Source: an uncultured Draconibacterium sp. (GTDB lineage Bacteria; Bacteroidota; Bacteroidia; Bacteroidales; Prolixibacteraceae). From it: a stretch of 64,000 nucleotides of DNA. Numbering within the stretch: the stretch's first letter is position 1; each line of letters starts with the position of its first letter. The notes below the pieces were generated by a model. That model was not told the DNA's origin. It was given only the letters and a program-made list of their open reading frames with translations, and made no database searches. The translations under genes and the position numbers were made by a program. The stretch is from positions 18,039 through 82,038 of the forward strand of contig CANLMQ010000026.1 of assembly GCA_947492175.1 (NCBI GenBank). Direction: 5' to 3'. Of the stretch, positions 42,607 through 49,205 are shown in pieces.

Positions 42607-43860
42607 ATGAGAATATCAAAATTCACTCGACTAGGACTTTTAATCGTATTTTCTCTAACCGTATTAATTTGGGGCTTGAGCTACCTCAAAGGAAATGATA
42701 TTTTTAAACGAAACGACTACTATCATGTAGTATACAACCGAATAGACGGATTGTCAAAATCGGGAAAAGTTATGCTAAACGGGTTCCAGGTAGGCCAGGT
42801 AAGCAATATTATCTTCGCTCCAGATAATAGCGGGCGGTTGATTGTTACATTTTCTGTTGATACCGATTTTAAAATCCCCCGTAATTCCGTTGCTCAAATA
42901 ATTAGTAGCGATATTATGGGTACACGTGCCATGAAAATTAATTTCAGTAACGAAAAAGAATTTTACCAAAGCAACGACACGCTTCCCGGGGAAGTTGAAA
43001 AAGATTTAAAGGAACAGGTAAGCATGCAGGTACTTCCTTTAAAATCGAAAGCCGAAGAATTACTTGGGACTGTTGACTCGGCAATAACAGTACTGACTGT
43101 AATATTAAACGAAGACGCTCGCGATAATCTCACCGCAAGTTTTCAGAGTTTCAACAAAACAATGGATAACCTGGAATCGACCACTGCAGAACTGGAGAAC
43201 CTGGTATCAACACAAAAAGATACCATTAAAAATATATTCACGAATGTAAACCAGCTAACTGAGGTATTTAAAAACAACGCCCGAAATCTGGAAACCATTA
43301 TGCAAAATTTAAGTTCTTTCAGCGATACGCTTTCCAATGTTTCGGTTTCGCCCATGCTGGCAAATCTTACAGAAGCTTCAAACCAGGTTTTACTTACACT
43401 TGAAAAACTAAACAGCGATAAAAGTACAGCTGGTCTGCTTTTAAACGATACAGAATTATATAACTCGATAAATGCGCTGGCTGAAAATATGGCTTTTCTT
43501 GTTGGCGACATTCAACAAAATCCCAAACGCTATCTTAAATTTTCGGCCATGGACTTTGGCAAAGAAGTTTATATTAATACCAAAGACGATGCTTCATCGA
43601 AAAATATAATATTTAAGGTACACCTTGTCTCTTCTAAAACTAAAGTAGAAACAAACAGCAGTGTGTTCTCTAATTTAAAAAACGTGGAAGAATATTATGC
43701 AGGAGGAGTTTATTCCTATTTAATAGGTGCAACAGGAGTTTATTCTGAAATTGAAGAATTACACCAGTCGGTTAGAAAACAATTTCCGGAATCAAGTATC
43801 GTTGCTTTTAAAAACGGACGGTTGATAAAATTAGAAAAAGCTTTAAAATCCATTCGGTAA
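42607..43860 (+). CDS. mlaD: MlaD/MCE-domain lipid-transport protein with unusual SPOR-like C-terminus
   Basis: A 417-residue inner-membrane protein: one N-terminal transmembrane helix (~8-24), then the MCE domain (~38-130, VVYNRIDGLSKSGKVMLNGFQVGQVSNI and PRNSVAQIISSDIMGTRAMKINF), and a long coiled segment (~150-300). The C-terminal ~80 residues (332-412, IIFKVHLVSSKTKVET...VAFKNGRLIKLEKA) align throughout with the C-domain of the amidase encoded upstream (VQIMALKKKLD...VAFKNGKLISVKNA). MlaD is the lipid-carrying shuttle of retrograde phospholipid transport. The MlaE/MlaF genes are not in this window. A SPOR-like tail on an MCE protein is unusual. Confidence 0.9.
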   Translation: MRISKFTRLGLLIVFSLTVLIWGLSYLKGNDIFKRNDYYHVVYNRIDGLSKSGKVMLNGFQVGQVSNIIFAPDNSGRLIVTFSVDTDFKIPRNSVAQIISSDIMGTRAMKINFSNEKEFYQSNDTLPGEVEKDLKEQVSMQVLPLKSKAEELLGTVDSAITVLTVILNEDARDNLTASFQSFNKTMDNLESTTAELENLVSTQKDTIKNIFTNVNQLTEVFKNNARNLETIMQNLSSFSDTLSNVSVSPMLANLTEASNQVLLTLEKLNSDKSTAGLLLNDTELYNSINALAENMAFLVGDIQQNPKRYLKFSAMDFGKEVYINTKDDASSKNIIFKVHLVSSKTKVETNSSVFSNLKNVEEYYAGGVYSYLIGATGVYSEIEELHQSVRKQFPESSIVAFKNGRLIKLEKALKSIR

Positions 43861-44087
43861 TTAATACCTTTTTATAGCTATTAACATGCATTTTAACAAA
43901 CAACCCTACCACTACCTACCAGTGATTGCCTTACCTGTCAAGGGATTGAGCATAACTGCCTAATTGTTAGCACATTAAAAATATTAAAAAAAAATAAGGT
44001 TTTAAATAGCTGATAAAGAATCCACTAAGAAAATAAAGATATTAACAATAGTTTGGTGATTTTTTTTTTCACTTTTTTTTCGCAAAT

Positions 44088-44120
44088 TTTGTTCTCGGAA
44101 TATCACTTAGGAAATTTTTG
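44088..44120 (+). promoter_or_regulatory. Candidate dnaA promoter
   Basis: TTTG at 44088-44091 followed after 21 bases by AATTTTTG at 44113-44120 (one mismatch from TAnnTTTG). The start would be close to 44127, some 20 bases before the dnaA ATG. A single DnaA-box-like TTATCCAGC is at 44132-44140. Confidence 0.45.
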
Positions 44121-44148
44121 TAGAACCTCAATTATCCAGCAATTCTAA

Positions 44149-45576
44149 ATGAGTAACGAATACAAATCTGCATGGGAGAAATGCCTTAACGTTATTAGAG
44201 ATAACGTTCCTAACAGCAGCTTTAAAACATGGTTCGAACCAATTGAACCTGTTAAATTAGAAAACAAAGTTTTAACAATTCAAGTGCCCAGTGCTTTCTT
44301 TTATGAGTATCTGGAAGAACAGTTTATCGACATTCTGCGAAAAACATTGCGTATGGTTTTAGGCGTCGGAGCAAAACTTGAATACAATGTAGTTCTTAGC
44401 AATAAGAATAGTAATGAACCGTACACTGTTAGTTATCCGACTAACAATAACAACAAAATTCAGAATAAGCCTTTAACGGTGCCTTTTAGATCTGAAGAAA
44501 AGGCCACCATTAAAAACCCGTTTATTATTCCGGGAATTCAGAAGTTGCAAATCGATCCGCAATTAAAACCTGATAATACTTTCGAGAATTATGTGGAAGG
44601 TGATTGTAACCGTTTGGCAAGAAGTGCCGGTTATGCCGTTTCGCAAAATCCGGGAGGAACCGCTTTTAATCCATTAATGATATATGGAAATTCGGGATTA
44701 GGAAAAACACACCTTTCGCAGGCTATTGGAATAGAAGTAAAAGAACGTTTCCCCGACAAAGTTGTGCTTTATGTAAATGCCAACAAGTTTCAAACGCAAT
44801 TTACCGAAGCGACACGTAATAATAATCGTAACGACTTTCTGCATTTTTACCAGATGGTAGATGTGTTAATTCTTGACGATGTACATGAATTTGCCGGGAA
44901 AGAAAAAACACAGGAAACATTTTTCCATATCTTCAATCATTTACACCAGATGGGTAAACAGCTGATTCTTACATCAGACAAACCACCTATCGAACTTAAA
45001 GGAATGGAGCAGCGCCTGTTGTCGCGTTTTAAATGGGGTTTAACTGCCGACTTGCAAACACCTGATTTTGAGACACGCATGGAAATATTGCGACGTAAAG
45101 TATATAAAGACGGTATTTCACTTTCTGATGAAGTACTTGAATATATTGCATCGCATGTTACCAATAATGTACGAGAACTGGAAGGAGCATTGGTTTCATT
45201 ACTAGCTCAGTCGATGTTAAACAAGCGGGAAATAACACTCGAACTGGCAGCAAAGCTTATAACAAAGCTGGTTAAAAATTCGAAACGCGAACTTTCAATC
45301 GAGTACATTTCGAAAGTAGTTTGCGATTACTTTAGCATGCCGGTTGATGCACTTCAGGCTAAAACACGTAAAAGAGAGATTGTACAAGCCCGCCAGATTG
45401 CTATGTACTTCTCGAAAAGCCTGACGAAATATTCGCTTGCAAGCATTGGTGCACAAATTGGAAGTAAAGACCACGCAACCGTTTTACACGCTTGCAAAAC
45501 GGTAAATAATTTAAAAGATACCGACAAAAACTTCCGACAATTTGTTGAAGACATAGAAAAGAAATTAAAGATGTAA
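44149..45576 (+). CDS. dnaA: Chromosomal replication initiator protein DnaA
   Basis: A 475-residue AAA+ initiator. Domain I (~1-80) starts AWEKCLNVIRDNVPNSSFKTWFEPI; the linker is Asn/Lys-rich. Walker A is GNSGLGKTH (180-188) and Walker B LILDDVHEF (~243-251); the DNA-binding domain IV ends with the DHATVLHACKTV signature for DnaA-box binding. It melts oriC and starts replication. Full-length and intact. No convincing cluster of DnaA boxes is seen in the window, so oriC is elsewhere or not resolvable here. Confidence 0.97.
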   Translation: MSNEYKSAWEKCLNVIRDNVPNSSFKTWFEPIEPVKLENKVLTIQVPSAFFYEYLEEQFIDILRKTLRMVLGVGAKLEYNVVLSNKNSNEPYTVSYPTNNNNKIQNKPLTVPFRSEEKATIKNPFIIPGIQKLQIDPQLKPDNTFENYVEGDCNRLARSAGYAVSQNPGGTAFNPLMIYGNSGLGKTHLSQAIGIEVKERFPDKVVLYVNANKFQTQFTEATRNNNRNDFLHFYQMVDVLILDDVHEFAGKEKTQETFFHIFNHLHQMGKQLILTSDKPPIELKGMEQRLLSRFKWGLTADLQTPDFETRMEILRRKVYKDGISLSDEVLEYIASHVTNNVRELEGALVSLLAQSMLNKREITLELAAKLITKLVKNSKRELSIEYISKVVCDYFSMPVDALQAKTRKREIVQARQIAMYFSKSLTKYSLASIGAQIGSKDHATVLHACKTVNNLKDTDKNFRQFVEDIEKKLKM

Positions 45577-45582
45577 TTTGGA

Positions 45583-45608
45583 GGCAGGCTTTTTAGCCTG
45601 CCTTTTTT
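45583..45608 (+). terminator. Rho-independent terminator after dnaA
   Basis: GGCAGGCT (45583-45590) pairs with AGCCTGCC (45595-45602), loop TTTT, followed by six T. It lies 7 bases after the dnaA stop. Confidence 0.9.
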
Positions 45609-45618
45609 ATGCCATTAT

Positions 45619-46473
45619 ATGGGATATCTTATTTTAAGCATACTTTCTTCCTCGATGATTTATGTGGCGTTCCGAATTGCTAAAGATTACGATTGCAAAC
45701 TTACCTCTTTAATTACCTATAATTACCTGGCCGCAACTATTTTGGGTGTCTTGTTTTTTCACCCTTTCAAATCTGCTTCTTTTGAATACTCAGCCCACTG
45801 GCTTCCTTTCGGACTTTTACTGGGAGTATTATTTATTGCTATGTTTTTCCTTATTGGCAATTCGTCGCAAAAAGCAGGAATTACTGTTACCACACTTGCC
45901 AATAAGTTATCGTTGGTATTTCCGGTACTTTTTTCACTGTTCTATTTTAACGAAAAAATTTCAGCACTAAAATATTTTGGTTTGGGTACAGCGATAATTG
46001 CAGTTGTATTAACCGTTTACAAAAAAGACATTACTAAAAATCATTCTTTTCACATTCTTCTACCGCTGCTTATTTTCTTTGGAAGCGGATTGGTAGATTC
46101 TGTTGTAAAATATGTACAGGCCTTAAAAATTTCGGAGAACGAAATTGCTTTATATACTACGGTTGTATTTTTTGTGGCGTTTTTATGTGGTGTTTCTGTC
46201 ACGCTAATTGGCAAAAACAAAAAGTTTGATTACAAAACTCCTACCCTGCTACTAGGAATATTATTAGGAGTAGCAAACTTTGGCTCGCTTTATTTCTTTA
46301 TAAACGCATTAAATAAATCGAATTTAGAAAGTTCGCTGGTTTTTGCACTAAACAATATGTCGATTGTTGCATTTACCGCACTTTTAGGCATCTTATTATT
46401 TAACGAAAAGCTGAATAAAATTAACTTTGCAGGAATTGTAATGGCCATTATCAGCCTCTATTTTTTACTATAA
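45619..46473 (+). CDS. DMT/EamA-superfamily transporter
   Basis: A 284-residue inner-membrane protein with about ten hydrophobic segments in two five-helix halves. Each half carries the EamA-type ending TLANKLSLVFPVLFSLFYFNEKISALKYFGLGTAIIAV (N-half) and FALNNMSIVAFTALLGILLFNEKLNKINFAGIVMAIISLYF (C-half), where the conserved FNEK is clear in both halves. It probably exports a metabolite; substrate unknown. The next gene starts on the last bases of its stop (ATG at 46473 overlaps the TAA), so they are cotranscribed. Confidence 0.92.
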   Translation: MGYLILSILSSSMIYVAFRIAKDYDCKLTSLITYNYLAATILGVLFFHPFKSASFEYSAHWLPFGLLLGVLFIAMFFLIGNSSQKAGITVTTLANKLSLVFPVLFSLFYFNEKISALKYFGLGTAIIAVVLTVYKKDITKNHSFHILLPLLIFFGSGLVDSVVKYVQALKISENEIALYTTVVFFVAFLCGVSVTLIGKNKKFDYKTPTLLLGILLGVANFGSLYFFINALNKSNLESSLVFALNNMSIVAFTALLGILLFNEKLNKINFAGIVMAIISLYFLL

Positions 46474-47075
46474 TGAACGATGTTTATAAAACTATAGAAA
46501 AAGAAAGCACCGGTTACTTTAAAGATAAAGGCAGCAAGTTCTATTCGTACGCCTATCCGATAACAAACGAAGACGAGGTAAAAGAAATTATACTGAAGTT
46601 AAAGAAAGAGCACCACAGCGCCAGACACCACTGCTACGCCTGGCGTTTAGGAACCGAAGAAATTAAAACACGTGCTAACGACGATGGCGAACCTTCGTCA
46701 ACAGCAGGCAAACCAATTTTAGGGCAGTTGCAAAGTTTCGAAGTAACAAATGTACTGGTAGTTGTGGTCCGGTATTTTGGCGGCACCCTGCTTGGCGTTA
46801 GCGGATTAATAAACGCCTATAAAACGGCAACTACCGAAGTTTTAAACAATTCGGAGATTAAAACCAAACTAATTGAAAATACTTTCGAGCTAAATTTTGG
46901 CTACGAAGTACTTAATGCGGTTATGCAAGTTACGAAACAAGAAAATCTGAACATAGTAAATACCGATTTTCAGGAAAAATGTAAGTTACTTTATACAATT
47001 AGAAAAACAGAATCAGAAAAAATTCAGGCTATTTTTACTAACATTTACGGGGTTACAATCAACAAACTGAACTAG
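46473..47075 (+). CDS. yigZ: YigZ/IMPACT family protein
   Basis: A 200-residue YigZ homologue. The N-terminal UPF0029 domain (~18-120) shows RHHCYAWRLG, NDDGEPSSTAGKPILGQL and VVVRYFGGTLLGVSGLINAY, then a C-terminal ferredoxin-like domain. IMPACT-family proteins interact with the translation machinery, and some are linked to protein synthesis control in eukaryotes; the bacterial role is not settled. It overlaps the DMT transporter by one base, indicating an operon. Confidence 0.93.
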   Translation: MNDVYKTIEKESTGYFKDKGSKFYSYAYPITNEDEVKEIILKLKKEHHSARHHCYAWRLGTEEIKTRANDDGEPSSTAGKPILGQLQSFEVTNVLVVVVRYFGGTLLGVSGLINAYKTATTEVLNNSEIKTKLIENTFELNFGYEVLNAVMQVTKQENLNIVNTDFQEKCKLLYTIRKTESEKIQAIFTNIYGVTINKLN

Positions 47076-47143
47076 CCCCGGTAATGTTAATAAAATGCTG
47101 ATAAGTACAGTAAATTCTTTCATTATAAACAAGTGAAACAAGT

Positions 47144-47151
47144 TATTTTTG
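47144..47151 (+). promoter_or_regulatory. -7 box for the pyrBI leader
   Basis: TATTTTTG matches the Bacteroidota -7 consensus TAnnTTTG exactly; a TTTC word (47118-47121) sits 22 bases upstream as a possible -33 element. The RNA would start near 47156-47158, so the first ATG of the leader frame (47157) would be leaderless or nearly so. Confidence 0.5.
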
Positions 47152-47156
47152 AAATC

Positions 47157-47384
47157 ATGATGCAACGCGTGATATTCCAATCCGGCACTCTCCGAATTAG
47201 GTATAAAAGCCTAAAAAAGAAGGTTCTGTTTTCCAAAAGTTGCATTGAACGATTTTTAAAAGCAATCGTATTTTCCGAAAAAAAACAAATACTTTTTTTT
47301 CTAATTATCGAAAGCCAACATTTTATTTTTAAAAATGTTGGCTTTCTTTTGTTTAGTCAATCAAATTCAAAAAATCAATATTAA
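47157..47384 (+). CDS. Possible pyrBI leader peptide (attenuator ORF)
   Basis: An in-frame stretch of 75 codons begins ATGATGCAACGCGTG and runs through an eight-T tract (47293-47300) and a perfect terminator (47310-47346), then stops at 47384, just four bases before the pyrB ATG. That is the layout of the E. coli pyrBI leader peptide, where UTP-dependent pausing at a U-tract decides whether a translating ribosome reaches and opens the terminator. The encoded residues (e.g. IVFSEKKQILFFLIIES) resemble no known protein. A GTG at 47133 is an alternative start. Whether it is translated is unproven. Confidence 0.4.
   Translation: MMQRVIFQSGTLRIRYKSLKKKVLFSKSCIERFLKAIVFSEKKQILFFLIIESQHFIFKNVGFLLFSQSNSKNQY
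47158..47350 (+). ncRNA. Structured pyrBI leader RNA or independent small RNA
   Basis: Helices on the sense strand: ATGCAAC (47160-47166) with GTTGCAT (47239-47245); AATCCGG (47179-47185) with CCGAATT (47192-47198), one mismatch; TTAGG (47197-47201) with CCTAA (47210-47214); ACGATT (47249-47254) with AATCGT (47264-47269); then the terminator 47310-47346. Two helices share bases 47197-47198 and so compete. No promoter-sized space exists between the terminator and pyrB, so pyrBI should be read through this RNA. A 6S-type small RNA is an alternative reading. Confidence 0.5.
47310..47350 (+). terminator. Terminator within the pyrBI leader
   Basis: GAAAGCCAACATTTT (47310-47324) and AAAATGTTGGCTTTC (47332-47346) are perfectly complementary over 15 bp with a 7-base loop, followed by TTTTG. 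It lies 42 bases ahead of pyrB, so it acts as an attenuator or bounds a separate small RNA. Confidence 0.88.
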
Positions 47385-47388
47385 GGCA

Positions 47389-48297
47389 ATGAAGAAGGAT
47401 TTAATTTCTATTACAGATTTCACGAAAGAAGAATATCTGAGAATTATGGAACTGGCAGCCGATTTTGAGAAAAATCCAAACCAGGAATTATTAAAGGGAA
47501 AAGTCGTTGCTTCCCTTTTTTTTGAGCCATCAACACGAACCCGCTTAAGTTTCGAAACAGCCATTAGTCGTTTGGGGGGACGAATAGTGGGTTTTGCCGA
47601 TCCTGATAGTTCGAGTGCAACCAAGGGCGAAACCTTGCACGACACCATAAAAATGGTTAGCAATTATGCCGACCTAATTGTAATGCGTCATCCTTTGGAA
47701 GGAGCAGCGCGTTATGCCGCAGAGGTTTCAAAAGTTCCGGTAATTAACGCAGGCGACGGTGCCAATCAGCACCCAACCCAAACCCTGCTTGATTTGTATT
47801 CAATCCTAAAAACACAGGGCACACTCGATAACCTGAACCTTTTTATGGTTGGCGATCTTAAATATGGAAGAACGGTGCACTCGTTGCTTCAGGCCATGTC
47901 GGAGTTTGAAAACCCAATTTTTAACTTTATCTCGCCAGAGGTACTGCAAATGCCGCGTGCTTACAAACATCATCTCGAAGAAAAAGGAATACGATATTTC
48001 GAACATGAAGAATTCACCGATATTATTTCAGAGGCCGATATTATTTATATGACCCGGGTTCAAAAAGAACGGTTCTCCGATCCGATTGAATACGAAAAAG
48101 TTAAGAATATATATATTCTGAAAAACGCAATGCTCGAAAACACAAAACCAAATGTCCGGATTCTTCATCCTCTGCCCCGTGTAAACGAAATTAGCACCGA
48201 TGTAGACAGCAATGAAAAAGCCTACTACTTTGAGCAAGCTCTGAATGGAATGTACACACGCGAAGCAATTATAGCACATGTAATGAACCTTAAATAA
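47389..48297 (+). CDS. pyrB: Aspartate carbamoyltransferase catalytic subunit
   Basis: The start is the ATG at 47389 (MKKDLISITDFTKEEYLRI), giving 302 residues; an in-frame ATG at 47335 lies inside the terminator stem and is rejected. It condenses carbamoyl phosphate and aspartate, the committed step of pyrimidine synthesis. The carbamoyl phosphate loop is STRTR (48-52) within FFEPSTRTRLSFE, the HPTQ (DGANQHPTQTLLD) and Arg of MRHPLEGAARYA follow, and the aspartate-domain PLPR (ILHPLPRVNE) is present. pyrI follows 7 bases later, so a dodecameric enzyme with regulation by nucleotides is expected. Confidence 0.97.
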   Translation: MKKDLISITDFTKEEYLRIMELAADFEKNPNQELLKGKVVASLFFEPSTRTRLSFETAISRLGGRIVGFADPDSSSATKGETLHDTIKMVSNYADLIVMRHPLEGAARYAAEVSKVPVINAGDGANQHPTQTLLDLYSILKTQGTLDNLNLFMVGDLKYGRTVHSLLQAMSEFENPIFNFISPEVLQMPRAYKHHLEEKGIRYFEHEEFTDIISEADIIYMTRVQKERFSDPIEYEKVKNIYILKNAMLENTKPNVRILHPLPRVNEISTDVDSNEKAYYFEQALNGMYTREAIIAHVMNLK

Positions 48298-48304
48298 TTT
48301 TACG

Positions 48305-48775
48305 ATGAACGCGAACAGCAAAAAGAAATTAAAACTGAAAGTTAGTGCGATTAAAGATGGCACTGTAATAGACCACATTCCTGCTAAAAACTTATTTAAG
48401 GTAATTACGATATTAGGACTGGATAAAATTAAAAATCAAATTACGTTTGGAACCAATCTCGATAGTAAGAAACTTGGAGCCAAAGCAATTATTAAAGTTT
48501 CCGATAAGTTTTTTGAAGACGACGAAATCAATAAAATTGCATTGATTGCACCTCATGCCAAGCTAAATATTATTAAGGATTATGATGTTGTTGAAAAGAA
48601 AATTGTTGTAACACCAAAAAAAATTACAGGCATTGTAAAATGTTTTAATCCCAAGTGTATTACCAACAACGAAACAATAACTACTTGTTTTAAAGTAATT
48701 TCGGAAGAACCGATTGCACTTAAATGCAAATACTGTGAAAAAATTACAGCCGACGATCAAATTGTAATGTTGTAA
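48305..48775 (+). CDS. pyrI: Aspartate carbamoyltransferase regulatory subunit
   Basis: A 156-residue regulatory chain with the N-terminal nucleotide-binding domain (LKVSAIKDGTVIDHIPAKNLFKVI) and C-terminal zinc domain holding C113, C118, C141 and C144 (CFNPKC...CKYC). It links two catalytic trimers and passes CTP/ATP effects. The zinc cysteines are all in place. It is the last gene of the pyr operon. Confidence 0.97.
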   Translation: MNANSKKKLKLKVSAIKDGTVIDHIPAKNLFKVITILGLDKIKNQITFGTNLDSKKLGAKAIIKVSDKFFEDDEINKIALIAPHAKLNIIKDYDVVEKKIVVTPKKITGIVKCFNPKCITNNETITTCFKVISEEPIALKCKYCEKITADDQIVML

Positions 48776-48794
48776 TAAAATAACTTTTCGTGCG

Positions 48795-48834
48795 AAATCC
48801 GCCTTTCAAGAATAATGGAAAGGCGGATTTTTTT
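48795..48834 (+). terminator. Rho-independent terminator after pyrI
   Basis: AAATCCGCCTTTC (48795-48807) and GAAAGGCGGATTT (48818-48830) form a perfect 13-bp stem followed by four more T. Its T-run merges with the tRNA promoter. Confidence 0.9.
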
Positions 48835-48835
48835 A

Positions 48836-48843
48836 TATATTTG
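48836..48843 (+). promoter_or_regulatory. -7 box of the tRNA-Leu gene
   Basis: TATATTTG fits TAnnTTTG exactly and lies 10 bases ahead of the mature tRNA. No convincing -33 word is seen because the pyrI terminator occupies that region. Confidence 0.5.
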
Positions 48844-48853
48844 CAAGCCTTAA

Positions 48854-48937
48854 GCCCAGTTGGCGGAATTGGTAGACGCGCTAGTTTCAGGGACTAGTAT
48901 CCGTATGGATGTGAAGGTTCGAGTCCTTTACTGGGCA
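48854..48937 (+). tRNA. tRNA-Leu, anticodon CAG
   Basis: An 84-base class II tRNA. Acceptor GCCCAGT (48854-48860) pairs with ACTGGGC (48930-48936), discriminator A at 48937. Anticodon stem CTAGT/ACTAG encloses TTCAGGG (anticodon CAG, reading CUG). A variable arm ATCC-GTAT-GGAT and T-arm GAAGG-TTCGAGT-CCTTT follow. CCA is not encoded. A terminator AAAAAGAGAGTTA/TAACTCTCTTTTT lies directly behind at 48940-48967. Confidence 0.96.
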
Positions 48938-48939
48938 CA

Positions 48940-48967
48940 AAAAAGAGAGTTAAATAACTCTCTTTTT
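48940..48967 (+). terminator. Rho-independent terminator after tRNA-Leu
   Basis: AAAAAGAGAGTTA (48940-48952) pairs perfectly over 13 bp with TAACTCTCTTTTT (48955-48967) with a 2-base turn that must open to a small loop; T-run present. Confidence 0.8.
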
Positions 48968-48997
48968 ATTTTACATCCGTTTGTTTTTAATACTCCA

Positions 48998-49129
48998 TCA
49001 CTTATTTGTGGGATCAAGCCAATGAAAGCCGGAATCGGCAACTTTGTTGTACCAATGTGCCAATTTTGTATAAGCCACAGCTTTATCAAAGCCCCGAATA
49101 TTATGGAGCTTTGATACTCTAATTTTTTT
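48998..49129 (-). pseudogene. Transposase C-terminal-region scrap
   Basis: On the minus strand a 43-codon open stretch reads ...GFDKAVAYTKLAHWYN, then KVADSGFHWLDPTNK and a stop. It closely recalls the KLAxWYNKVExSGFKSFNT block of a family of Bacteroidota DDE transposases, but the rest of the gene is absent and the fragment ends at a TGA. It sits 60 bases beyond the tRNA-Leu gene, at the left edge of the PUL. Family assignment is from memory of the motif. Confidence 0.4.
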
Positions 49130-49205
49130 TATTAAGTTTTCAATATATTAAAATTAAGCACAACAGCTATTTTTATACAAATACTTTGAATGTAGTTATT
49201 GGACA

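Noticed and set aside
43861..44148. Replication origin beside dnaA
   Set aside because: Only one DnaA-box-like word (44132-44140) is visible; AT-richness alone is not enough.
47335..47388. Upstream ATG as pyrB start
   Set aside because: It lies inside the terminator stem and adds 18 residues absent from the normal PyrB start; ATG 47389 is used.
48860..49114. Open frame of 84 codons on + strand overlapping tRNA-Leu
   Set aside because: It starts inside the tRNA gene and its terminator; the sequence is explained by the tRNA, hairpin and a minus-strand transposase scrap.
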